From Pseudoalteromonas galatheae (GTDB lineage Bacteria > Pseudomonadota > Gammaproteobacteria > Enterobacterales > Alteromonadaceae), in the NCBI RefSeq assembly GCF_005886105.2, contig NZ_PNCO02000001.1:1795001-1859000 (forward strand): a DNA stretch of 64,000 nucleotides, read 5' to 3'. The notes below the pieces were generated by a model that was not told where the DNA came from, made no database searches, and saw nothing but the letters and a program-made list of their open reading frames with translations. Of the stretch, positions 1-8,840 are shown piece after piece (position 1 is the first letter of the stretch; each line of letters opens with the position of its first letter). The translations under genes and the position numbers were made by a program.

Positions 1-1
1 T

Positions 2-1003
2 TCATCGTAGTAAAAATCCTCTTACTAATGGATCGTGGTCGTCTAAAATAAATTGGTGTCGGCCTGTAATATAGGCTGTGCCCGAAACTATTGGGATTAA
101 CGATTTACTGTCATCAGTAAGTTGATAACAAACATCTAAGCCCAGGCCTAATATACCTTCAATAAAGATACGTTGATTTGCAGAGAGCTCATCTCTGGCG
201 GCAAGAATTGCAGCTCTACCACTAACTCCTGTCCCTGTTGGACTGCGATCTAATTCGCCATCGGCAAAAATGCACACATGCTTACTGTGGGCAGAGTCCG
301 ATTTTTGAGAATTGGAATAAAAAATCACTCCATATAAAAACGCAAGGCGCGCATCGTCACACACTAAGCTAATCTGTGTTGCAATTTCTTGTTTAAGCGT
401 TAAACCTAACTGCTGAATGTAAGCTGCATTTTCTGACGTAAGAGCTAAATCGATTGTATCAGCGTCAATATAGGCATAAAACGCACCACCAAATGCGATA
501 TCCACTGAGATTAAACCAAATTCAGATGTCTTGACTTGCTTATCGAGTGTCACTACCTCTGCTGGTACATTGGCAAATTCAGCTTGGCCGTCTCTTAGCC
601 ATGCAGTAATTAACCCTGCTGGCGCATCTATCAACAACTGCTTCTTTACAGGATTGTGCTGTAAAAATAGTGTGGTTAAAGCAATAATCGCATGACCACA
701 CATTGTTGAGTACCCTTCATTATGAAGAAATAACACGCCAAAATCGCTTTCTGGTAACTGCTTTTCAACGATAAGTGCACCATACATATCAGTATGACCC
801 CTAGGCTCATACATCAGCGCGGTGCGATAGTGATCAAGATTTTCTACACAGTATTGCCGTTTATCTAAAATAGTGCTGCCTTGAGGTTCAGGGAATCCAT
901 CGACAATCACCCGCAACGGTTCGCCGGCGGTATGCATATCAACCGTCTCTATTACTTTCGCGTGGCTCAGTATCTGTTCAAAATCTATTGTTAACGTCAT
1001 CAT
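2..1003 (-). CDS. trans-3-hydroxy-L-proline dehydratase (proline racemase superfamily)
   Basis: This cytosolic enzyme most likely dehydrates trans-3-hydroxy-L-proline to pyrroline-2-carboxylate, a step in using collagen-type hydroxyproline. The first active-site motif MCGHA carries the catalytic Cys at residue 102. At the second site, near residue 255, the motif reads DRSPTGTGVSG, with Thr where racemases and 4-hydroxyproline epimerases have Cys. In the family that Cys-to-Thr change marks dehydratases rather than racemases. The length of 333 aa is normal and the stop codon lies at bases 2-4, so the gene is complete. Two adjacent ATGs are possible; GGAG fits the second (base 1000) slightly better. 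It lies downstream of a TonB-dependent receptor on the same strand. The family is certain; the substrate is inferred from the Thr. Confidence 0.85.
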   Translation of the reverse strand: MMTLTIDFEQILSHAKVIETVDMHTAGEPLRVIVDGFPEPQGSTILDKRQYCVENLDHYRTALMYEPRGHTDMYGALIVEKQLPESDFGVLFLHNEGYSTMCGHAIIALTTLFLQHNPVKKQLLIDAPAGLITAWLRDGQAEFANVPAEVVTLDKQVKTSEFGLISVDIAFGGAFYAYIDADTIDLALTSENAAYIQQLGLTLKQEIATQISLVCDDARLAFLYGVIFYSNSQKSDSAHSKHVCIFADGELDRSPTGTGVSGRAAILAARDELSANQRIFIEGILGLGLDVCYQLTDDSKSLIPIVSGTAYITGRHQFILDDHDPLVRGFLLR

Positions 1004-1022
1004 ACTCTCCGTGACATGAAAT

Positions 1023-1045
1023 AAGCCAAACGTTTTGTTTGGCTT
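1023..1045 (-). terminator. stem-loop between the receptor and dehydratase genes
   Basis: A perfect 9-bp inverted repeat, AAGCCAAAC and GTTTGGCTT, is separated by a 5-base loop. It lies between the receptor stop and the dehydratase start, both read leftwards. No long U-run follows it on the minus strand, so it may attenuate transcription or stabilise the mRNA rather than terminate fully. Confidence 0.45.
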
Positions 1046-1095
1046 AAACCAAGAGTTAGGTACATGACACCTATCCTTGGCTCTCTCCAGGGAAA

Positions 1096-4080
1096 TTAAA
1101 ACGTAAACCTTGCAAGCAACGACGCGTAACGTTCAGTTTGTCGTAACGTCGTGATGCCGTAGTCAGGGTTAACGATTAAACCATTTTCACCGTCTAAAGA
1201 ACGTTGTTCATTGATCCCAAGCGCTTTATCACTGTTTAGTAGGTTATAAACAGTTCCTTTAAGCAATAGGTCATGCCCCATAATATCTGTAGAATAACTG
1301 AGCGATAGGTCTACCGTGGTTGCCCAAGGCAGATTATCAATGCTACCGCGAGGAGCTGGATTGCCGTTTTCGTCATAATGTGAAACATGACCGTAATCTT
1401 TACTTACGCACGCGTCCCAAGGGCTTCCTGCGGCACAGCTATCTACACCGACTGGGTGCTTAGAAAAATAGTTAGTCGGGCGGCCTGATGACGTTCTTGC
1501 AACCAGCCCCAGAGTTAGCTCATCTGTGATATCGTAAGAGCCTGATACTTTTATTGAATGGCGATGGTCGTTAGGCAAATTACCATAGCCGTGATCCATC
1601 AGATCCGCGTAATCATAAGAAGTTGTCCAACCAGGATCAGCCTGATCGTTGTCGGTTTTCACTAAACCTTCTGTATTACCATAGCTGTGTGACCAAGTAT
1701 AAGAAGAATTAATCCGCAACTTATCAGTAATATTTCCCTCTAAGGTAAATTCAAGTGCCAGATATTTACGTACAGCTTGTTGCAGGGCAAGCTCTTCTGC
1801 ACTAAGTGTCACTTCATCGACTTGGCCATCGCCATCGAAGTCATAACTCATGGTGATCGCTTCACCAGGGTTATTCAGCACATAGTAAGACCCTTGACCG
1901 ACATTGTCTTGGATACCGAGTTCGGCCAATTTCTTCGCAAGTACGGGGCCAACATCCGTATCTTCAACACTACGTCCAAGATCTCGATAAATAGCTCTAA
2001 CCCCAAATGCCATATCGTCAAAAATGGTGGTCTGGTACCCTAAGGTCAGTTCGTCAGAATACATCGGCTTAAGTGTTGAAGAAGCAATCAAGCCAGGCTC
2101 TGTAATTCCGCGTTGACGCCAGCGTCTATCTCGAAGCATCTCCCCTCGACTTGGCGAGCCATCATTTAATAAAATGGGATAGCCATCACTGTCTACTTGA
2201 TCTAGATCGAAATACTCAAACCACTCTACTGAAGCTGAACCTTGAGTGATATTCATGTTGGCAGACACAGGTTGAAAGTATCGCCCGTAAGTGAAGAAAA
2301 CTTTGGATTCACCATCACCATTTAAGTCGTAAATAGCCTGAAACCTTGGCGCGAGTTGGTTATCCATATCAACAAATGCTCTGCCATCAGTGACGGTATT
2401 TTCAAACTGGCTATAACGCAGTCCCAGGTTTAACACGAGTTGGTCGGTGACTTGCCAAGAATCATTGACGTAGACAGCAAGCGAGTTAACCTCAGAGTCA
2501 ACCGTCCTAGTCCTCACTCGGCGTTCAATATAATCCTGACCTAGCGCAGCACCAGAGATGCTCCCTTCACCAGCGGTTTTGATTGTCCACCAGCCTTCTG
2601 CGTCTCCAAGGCCATTTTGACCTTCAAAGTGATCTACCGTAACTTTAGTGTAATCAACACCAAACAAAATGGAGTGATAGTCTAGATCGATATTGAAATC
2701 TACTCTCGCTTGGTCACGAACAAACTCTTGCTCAGAAATACTGCTAGCTGTGTGGCTCGATAATGTGACAAAACTTTCCCTTTCATCCCAAACACCTGGC
2801 ACAGTTGAAGCAACGATGTTTTCTACATTTTCAGTGACTCGACCAACCACAGCCGATACCGAGAAAAAGTCTGAAAAGTAACCGCTGTAATTGATACTGT
2901 AAACCTTGCCGCCATCTTCACCGGGAGCAGCTACACCTTGTTTATCACCAATCGTATCGCTTTCCCAATCATAAGCATAGGTCTGCCTCGTCCATTCTCT
3001 TTTGTTATTCATGGCTGAAAATCCGATTGAGTGGTCTTCGTTGATGAACCAATCAAGTTTTGCAAACCAACGGTCTTCATCTCGGCTTCTGTCATTGAAG
3101 GTCGTTTGCCCAGCCCAGCGATTAACCTCCCGTCGAGGCGCATATAGACCATAATAAAACAAACTGTCCTCAATGATTGCACCACTCGCCCAGACTTGTA
3201 ATTCTCTAAAGGAGTCGTAATCTTGCTCTGTATTTAAGTTAATTGTCCCGTTATCCAAATAATTAGAATCATGATAACTATGACTAGAAGAAGGGTCTAT
3301 CCTCACCTCCGCCCCTAAGTTAAATTCATTATCACCAGATTTAGAAATTGCGTTAACAATACCGCCAAGCGCGCCACCAAATTCAGGGCTAATTCCCCCC
3401 GTTTTGATTTGAGTTTGTGAAATGGCTTCCCAAGGCAAGCGAATTGAGCCTAAACCAGTTTGGATACTCGTGACATTTAAGCCATTAAAGTAATAACCAT
3501 TTTCTGCTGACGAAGATCCACCAAAACTTGATGCCCCCTTAAATGAATCTCCACCAGGTTCAGCGGTGCCTGGTGCGAGTAACGCAATACTTTCAAAGCC
3601 AGTGTTGACCGGCATGACTTTGAGCTCTGCGTCTGTAAAGGTTACGCCAGCCGTTGACGAGGCCATATCAACACGTCGGATAGCCGTACCTGTTACCGCT
3701 ATCCGCTCTATATCCTGCCCTTGTTGTAATAGTTGAGCGTCTAAGATCAGCGCCTGTCCAATATTAAGCTCAACGTCCTCTTCAATAACGGTTTCAAATC
3801 CTGCTTTATTAATTGACACGCTGTAACGACCAACAGGCAGATTACGTAAAATGTATTCGCCCTTGCCATTAGTTTGCACAGCAAACTTCAGCCCCTTAGT
3901 TTTGTGTGTAAAGGTCAATTGAGCCTGCGATAACTCAATACCTTGACCATTGACGATGCTCCCTTTCACAGTGCTATTGCCATCTGCTGCAAATGCTGTA
4001 GCAGTCCCCAACGCTAAAGCAAGTGCTGATGCTGTGAGTGATTTACACAGTGTTTGCGCTGTTTTTTTGTTATTACGCAT
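1096..4080 (-). CDS. TonB-dependent outer-membrane receptor, Oar/CarboxypepD_reg type
   Basis: This is an outer-membrane active-transport receptor. After a signal peptide (MRNNKKTAQ... to TATAFA, about 32 aa) comes a carboxypeptidase-regulatory-like beta-sandwich (about residues 35-115), then a TonB plug starting near RIAVTGTAIRR, and a long beta-barrel ending in aromatic RFTF, the usual outer-membrane insertion signature. I chose the start at base 4080 because AAAGGAC lies just upstream and the signal peptide begins there; a longer frame to 4161 adds 27 unlikely residues. At 994 aa it fits Oar-like receptors, which often handle peptides or oligosaccharides. The downstream hydroxyproline enzyme suggests a peptide ligand; that is inference. 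The class is certain, the ligand unknown. Confidence 0.92.
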   Translation of the reverse strand: MRNNKKTAQTLCKSLTASALALALGTATAFAADGNSTVKGSIVNGQGIELSQAQLTFTHKTKGLKFAVQTNGKGEYILRNLPVGRYSVSINKAGFETVIEEDVELNIGQALILDAQLLQQGQDIERIAVTGTAIRRVDMASSTAGVTFTDAELKVMPVNTGFESIALLAPGTAEPGGDSFKGASSFGGSSSAENGYYFNGLNVTSIQTGLGSIRLPWEAISQTQIKTGGISPEFGGALGGIVNAISKSGDNEFNLGAEVRIDPSSSHSYHDSNYLDNGTINLNTEQDYDSFRELQVWASGAIIEDSLFYYGLYAPRREVNRWAGQTTFNDRSRDEDRWFAKLDWFINEDHSIGFSAMNNKREWTRQTYAYDWESDTIGDKQGVAAPGEDGGKVYSINYSGYFSDFFSVSAVVGRVTENVENIVASTVPGVWDERESFVTLSSHTASSISEQEFVRDQARVDFNIDLDYHSILFGVDYTKVTVDHFEGQNGLGDAEGWWTIKTAGEGSISGAALGQDYIERRVRTRTVDSEVNSLAVYVNDSWQVTDQLVLNLGLRYSQFENTVTDGRAFVDMDNQLAPRFQAIYDLNGDGESKVFFTYGRYFQPVSANMNITQGSASVEWFEYFDLDQVDSDGYPILLNDGSPSRGEMLRDRRWRQRGITEPGLIASSTLKPMYSDELTLGYQTTIFDDMAFGVRAIYRDLGRSVEDTDVGPVLAKKLAELGIQDNVGQGSYYVLNNPGEAITMSYDFDGDGQVDEVTLSAEELALQQAVRKYLALEFTLEGNITDKLRINSSYTWSHSYGNTEGLVKTDNDQADPGWTTSYDYADLMDHGYGNLPNDHRHSIKVSGSYDITDELTLGLVARTSSGRPTNYFSKHPVGVDSCAAGSPWDACVSKDYGHVSHYDENGNPAPRGSIDNLPWATTVDLSLSYSTDIMGHDLLLKGTVYNLLNSDKALGINEQRSLDGENGLIVNPDYGITTLRQTERYASLLARFTF

Positions 4081-4408
4081 ATTGTTGTCCTTTTGTTCCC
4101 ATTGATTTGAGTGGTTTTTTGGTAACGAACAAACAATACACAATAGATATATTGTATACAATATTAATTATGCAATAATTACACACAATGATGGTAACAT
4201 TATGATTTAGATAGAGATTATTTATTAATTTTTTATTGCTACTCTTTGGCGATACTGCTTTTTACTCAACAAGTAATGACTTGAAAAGTTGAGAGCTTCT
4301 CATTTAACCCATTGAATTAATTTATATATTTAAAACTTAATCTAGTTTGATTAGTGTCCATACCAGTAAAATTAGATCCACTTTAACTCGGCTGCTAGTC
4401 AGAGCGCT
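4081..4408. other. intergenic region upstream of the receptor gene
   Basis: This AT-rich stretch of about 330 bases separates the receptor start from the end of the YgjV-like gene, both on the minus strand. I see no convincing gene in it. It holds the 16-bp palindrome described separately and is expected to carry the receptor promoter. Confidence 0.6.
4149..4164. promoter_or_regulatory. 16-bp perfect palindrome, candidate operator for the receptor gene
   Basis: ATATTGTATACAATAT is fully self-complementary and lies about 70 bases upstream of the receptor start. The core TTGTATACAA resembles operators of FCD-type GntR regulators. No GntR gene is in this window, so the regulator would be encoded elsewhere. 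The palindrome is seen directly; the regulator assignment is inference. Confidence 0.5.
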
Positions 4409-4918
4409 TTACTCAGCCTTCAACTTACTCGTTTTATACTTCATATAAATTCGCCCTAGCCCAATCAAGTTACTCACCAAAAAAGTACTTTCTAACACAA
4501 TCGCCATGGGTGAACCGACATAACAATTATGTATCAACCAGCACAAAGTACCTAACATCATCACACACCGAAATGCCACCTGCTCGCGAATAAATGCACC
4601 AAATGTCAATAAAACACTACCAAAAACAGCATAAAGTTCGTAATTTGCATTTAAGTGTACTAAAGGTGGCACGGTATTGAGTAGTAGAAAACCGATAAGT
4701 AAGCGCTTTGACTGCGACTTGATAAACACTAGATATCTAAGGCTCGCAACCGCCATAAGCAATGCGCCAGCAATAGCATCGAGTAGATAGAAATGAATTG
4801 CAGTAAGTGCAGTCGACACGCTTAGTGCCAATAGCACCTGCTGTCGCTTCATAAATTGAAATGACGCGAGATCGAGTAAAGCAGCAAGGGCAACCAAAAA
4901 CTGAGATAATAAGAACAT
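4409..4918 (-). CDS. YgjV-family inner-membrane protein
   Basis: This 169-aa protein is almost entirely hydrophobic, with about five or six predicted membrane helices and short loops. Its pattern (repeated LLxAVASLRYLVFI and TLCWLIHNCYVGSP segments) matches the YgjV family of bacterial inner-membrane proteins, which have no firmly assigned biochemical role. The length is typical of the family. It sits on the minus strand between the sensor kinase gene (start of gap at 4919) and the TonB receptor; the neighbours give no clear hint of function. I am fairly sure of the family from the hydrophobic pattern and the WLIHN-like motif, and make no functional claim. Confidence 0.72.
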   Translation of the reverse strand: MFLLSQFLVALAALLDLASFQFMKRQQVLLALSVSTALTAIHFYLLDAIAGALLMAVASLRYLVFIKSQSKRLLIGFLLLNTVPPLVHLNANYELYAVFGSVLLTFGAFIREQVAFRCVMMLGTLCWLIHNCYVGSPMAIVLESTFLVSNLIGLGRIYMKYKTSKLKAE

Positions 4919-4976
4919 GACAAACTCCTAAAAGAAGCATTGTCACAAGCAATTCGCTAGCAGTAATTCACCTAAG

Positions 4977-7900
4977 TTAATTTTCAGTCGTTAATTTCTT
5001 TAACGGTACTTTTATCGTAATTTCGACACCTTGCAATTTCGCCGTTTTACAGCGGATCTCGCCCTTTAGAAGTTGCGTTACTAAATTATAAACAATATGC
5101 ATACCTAATCCACATCCGCCTTGATTACGCTTTGTCGTAACAAATGGTTCAAATAACGTTTTTTGCATTGCTTCGTCCATACCGACACCATTGTCGCGGT
5201 ATACGATAGACCAGTAGCTATCTGTAGCCTCGACTAACACGTTAACAGTGCCAGATGCACTTCCCTCAAACCCATGGATAATAGAATTGTTAAATAGGTT
5301 TGCCATTATTTGATAAACTGCCCCCGGATAGGTAGAGAGATTGACTTTAGCATTACCCTCGATAGACAAATATACTTCTTTATTTTTAGCCAATGGTTTT
5401 AACGACTCGAATACATCATTGATATATTCGAGTAGGTTAATATCGCGTTCGGTCTCGCTTGATTGATCCACCGCGACTTGCTTAAAATTACTGATAAGAC
5501 TTTCTGCTCTTTGTAAATTGCGACTGATCAGTAGGTACCCTTCCTGCTGTGCATCGATGGAAGTGACTAAGTCTTTTTGCTTAAGTGTCTTATTCTCAAG
5601 TTTTTCTACCAGCTGAGATAAACAATCTTCATTGTGCGAAAGTGCTGTGATAGCAATACCTAACGGTGTGTTGATTTCATGTGCAACCCCTGCAACCACA
5701 ACACCCAACGAGGCCATTTTTTCACTTTCAATCAAGTCTTCTTGTGCTTGCTTTAACTCAAACATTGCTTTCTCGAGTTTCTGGTTCTTTTTATAAAGCT
5801 CATCGGTACGCATCGCGACTTTTATCTCAAGTTGCTCATTTAGCGACTGCAAAGCTTGTTGATGTGCTTTCAGATCAGCAATATCTTTCAATGCCCCCGC
5901 TATCCGTATTGCTCTGCCGTTATCGTCTCGTGCCACCACCTTTCCTCTATCTAATACCCAGATCCACTTTCCTTGTTGATCTTTGACGCGAATAGACAAT
6001 TCATACACGTCTTCACTACCGTCGACACAGGACTGGAGGCACTCCTCAAGTAACACACAATCCTTAGGATGTACAAACTGGTCAAGCTCATTGAGAATAA
6101 GTTTATCTTGGAGTTCATTAAAGTCGATCCTTGGATTCACGCTGTAACGATAAATTTTACCGGACTCAACATGCCAATCCCAAAGTTCATCACCACTTGC
6201 CCACAACGACAACTCTAACCGCTCTTGGAGCGCGGACATTTTCTGATTATCCCGCAGCACTTGCTGGTAGCGTTGTTGTCTCGCTCTAACAAATGCAGCG
6301 ATAATAAGCACAATGATGAATGTATAGAGAGCCTTTGAGTACGTATTCCACCAAATTGGAGCATCGATATGAATACTAAACTCATGAACTGGAGACTGCA
6401 TATTAAAACGGTTAACGGTATAGGTTTCTACTCGATAGGTGCCTGGCTCAAGCTGGAGTAAATTTATTTGCCTTGTTCCATTTGCAAGTTTTAACCATTT
6501 ATCGCTTAGCCCTTTAACACGATAATAAAAATTCAGCTTTTCAGAGCCAAAGTCTAAACTAGAGTATTGTAACGATATGATATTTTGGTCATAGCGCAGT
6601 CGCAATGACCCCGCCAGCTCTGGCGCAACAGTAAGGATCCCATCGAGACTTGGCTTCAATGGTTCACCCAATAATTCGATTGTAGAGACCAAAATAGGCC
6701 GTGCGGTGTTTGAAATTGATACATTCTGAGGAAAAAACTGATTAAACCCTTTAGCACCTCCCATAAAGATTCTGCCATCAGGGGCTTTCCAAGCAGCATT
6801 ATAGTTAAATTCATGCGCTTGCACACCGTCAATAGGTAGGAAGTTGTCAATGGTAAAATCCATTACATTTACGCGCGACAGCCCACCACTGGTGCCAAGC
6901 CACATGTACTCGTAGTCATCGTAAACCAGCCCCCATACGGCTTGGTTTCCTAGTCCCTCTTGTTCACCAATAGTTCGAATAACTTTCATTTGTTTATCAA
7001 CTAAACTAATCCCCGCTTCACTCGCAACCCAGATACGTTGCCACGGATCTTCATCTATCATAAAAACCAAGTTCGACTTTAAGCCATCTTGCGTGGTGAG
7101 GTTATGAAGCTGACCTTTACTAAACTTAAATAGGCCCTCACCTATCGATCCGAACCATAAGTCCTGCCCGACCACTTTAAACGAAGACACATGCGAAGGC
7201 GCATTTGGACGGTTTTCAAAAAACTGCACTAACACTTTCGACTCTTCGTCGTACCTCATTAGACCTAGCGTCCTTGAACTTACTAAAATCTGAGATTGAT
7301 ACTCGATGACATCATTAAAACTAAGTTCTGGTCCATTATCGGAGTCTGGCATTAAATGACTATATTCCCCTTCAGTTAGGGCATACCTGACAACACCGTC
7401 TCCTCTCGTTGTCACCCACAAAGTATGATCGTAAATTTTTACCTGAGTGATAAAACTTCCTTTAATGGCGGACAAACTTGGAAAAATCCGATGCGCTTCA
7501 ATAAAGCTTGAATTTTGATAAATATACAAGCCAGATGACGTGCCTATCCAAAAGCGCTCACTACTATCTAACGCGAAATTTCTGACATCAGGATGCCCCA
7601 AAGGGGCATGTGGAAAGTTTTGTTCTCCAACATGGCCAAACGACTCGCTCAGTTGGCTAAAAAAGTGTAACCCTTGAGATTCTGTACCAATCCACAAATC
7701 GCCATTTCTATCTCGTTGAACACTTAGCACGTTATTGTCTTGCAGTCCGTCATATTGCTCTGCACGACGATACCAATGACGTTTAATATTGCCTTGCAAG
7801 TCTAGAATAAATACGCCTGTATTAGCTGCGACGAGTATTTCATTCGCCCTTACTTTAATTTGATGAATGCTAAGATTTACTTTCGCGCTGACCGACTTTT

Positions 7901-8669
7901 GCCATTGCACTTTATTAAACTGAGTGTCAAAACTAATGATTTTATCATCCGCATCAACAACGAATACTCGTCCGTGAGACAGCGCCAGTGTTTTAAACTC
8001 TCCCTCCAGCAATACATTCGCACCGACCTTGTCTTTTGGCTGACTGACTAAGCCATCCGCATTGAGGTAAATAAACGCCTCCCTCGTTTCTTGAACCTCA
8101 CGAACAAATGCTCCAATTAAATAAAGCTTTTCAGGCTTCAAGGTTTGGTAGTTAACTCGGTAAGCATCGCCTTCCTCTGTTGACACAGTGACTGATTCAC
8201 CATAACAGGCCACTTTCTTGACCCTATCAGAACTAACTGCCTCATTTTGTGCAGCTAAAATAGAGCGAAAGGTCCCCGCTTCAGTATCGTAAATGCTAAG
8301 TCCTGTGCTTGTTCCAATCCAGATATATTTGCCACTGTGGCATAGTGAGGTAATAAAACCACCGGAGAGATGATGTTTGGAGTTCTGTTTTACTTCAAAT
8401 TGAACAAAGTCGTGACCATCAAAACGATTTAGGCCGGACTGAGTACCAACCCAAATATACCCGAGTTGATCTTGCGTAATGGCAGTGATGGTGACTTGAC
8501 TGAGACCAGAATTATAGTCATAGCGTCGCATAATCTGCGCCGTATCACTAAACTCGGGAAAATTGGCGACACAAGGAAAGCTCGGTGACAACAATAACAA
8601 CAACACACAAAACCATTTCAGTGTGCTGCATGGTACAACGAACAGGTACATGTGCTTGAGTGGTGTCAT
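4977..8669 (-). CDS. sensor histidine kinase with periplasmic two-component-regulator propeller
   Basis: A large membrane sensor of 1230 aa. It begins with an export signal (FCVLLLLLSPSFPC). Next come many reg_prop repeats of the type GYIWVGTQSGLNRFDG (about residues 50-700), predicted to fold into periplasmic beta-propellers, then a Y_Y_Y domain (about 715-785) and one membrane helix (ALYTFIIVLIIAAFV). The cytoplasmic part has a PAS domain, a coiled coil, a HisKA-like helix with the phospho-accepting His near residue 995 (GVAHEINTPLG), and an ATPase domain with N box (NNSIIHG), DNGVGMD and GGCGLGMHIV. There is no receiver or DNA-binding domain, so it needs a separate response regulator, and none is adjacent. 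In this class the propellers commonly sense carbohydrate or polymer fragments. The ligand is unknown. Confidence 0.92.
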   Translation of the reverse strand: MTPLKHMYLFVVPCSTLKWFCVLLLLLSPSFPCVANFPEFSDTAQIMRRYDYNSGLSQVTITAITQDQLGYIWVGTQSGLNRFDGHDFVQFEVKQNSKHHLSGGFITSLCHSGKYIWIGTSTGLSIYDTEAGTFRSILAAQNEAVSSDRVKKVACYGESVTVSTEEGDAYRVNYQTLKPEKLYLIGAFVREVQETREAFIYLNADGLVSQPKDKVGANVLLEGEFKTLALSHGRVFVVDADDKIISFDTQFNKVQWQKSVSAKVNLSIHQIKVRANEILVAANTGVFILDLQGNIKRHWYRRAEQYDGLQDNNVLSVQRDRNGDLWIGTESQGLHFFSQLSESFGHVGEQNFPHAPLGHPDVRNFALDSSERFWIGTSSGLYIYQNSSFIEAHRIFPSLSAIKGSFITQVKIYDHTLWVTTRGDGVVRYALTEGEYSHLMPDSDNGPELSFNDVIEYQSQILVSSRTLGLMRYDEESKVLVQFFENRPNAPSHVSSFKVVGQDLWFGSIGEGLFKFSKGQLHNLTTQDGLKSNLVFMIDEDPWQRIWVASEAGISLVDKQMKVIRTIGEQEGLGNQAVWGLVYDDYEYMWLGTSGGLSRVNVMDFTIDNFLPIDGVQAHEFNYNAAWKAPDGRIFMGGAKGFNQFFPQNVSISNTARPILVSTIELLGEPLKPSLDGILTVAPELAGSLRLRYDQNIISLQYSSLDFGSEKLNFYYRVKGLSDKWLKLANGTRQINLLQLEPGTYRVETYTVNRFNMQSPVHEFSIHIDAPIWWNTYSKALYTFIIVLIIAAFVRARQQRYQQVLRDNQKMSALQERLELSLWASGDELWDWHVESGKIYRYSVNPRIDFNELQDKLILNELDQFVHPKDCVLLEECLQSCVDGSEDVYELSIRVKDQQGKWIWVLDRGKVVARDDNGRAIRIAGALKDIADLKAHQQALQSLNEQLEIKVAMRTDELYKKNQKLEKAMFELKQAQEDLIESEKMASLGVVVAGVAHEINTPLGIAITALSHNEDCLSQLVEKLENKTLKQKDLVTSIDAQQEGYLLISRNLQRAESLISNFKQVAVDQSSETERDINLLEYINDVFESLKPLAKNKEVYLSIEGNAKVNLSTYPGAVYQIMANLFNNSIIHGFEGSASGTVNVLVEATDSYWSIVYRDNGVGMDEAMQKTLFEPFVTTKRNQGGCGLGMHIVYNLVTQLLKGEIRCKTAKLQGVEITIKVPLKKLTTEN

Positions 8670-8840
8670 ATAGTCGAGATGTTAGCCCGCATTATATTAA
8701 CTATAGCAAAAGTGAAAAAGAACAATGATTTTTTGGTGGATTTGGTACTTAACGCTAGCCGCTAGGTTCAGGAAAGCAAAGCTTCAACTAGCTACGCTTA
8801 GCTATAAATCGCAGAAAACGATTCATTCAACACTCAAATC

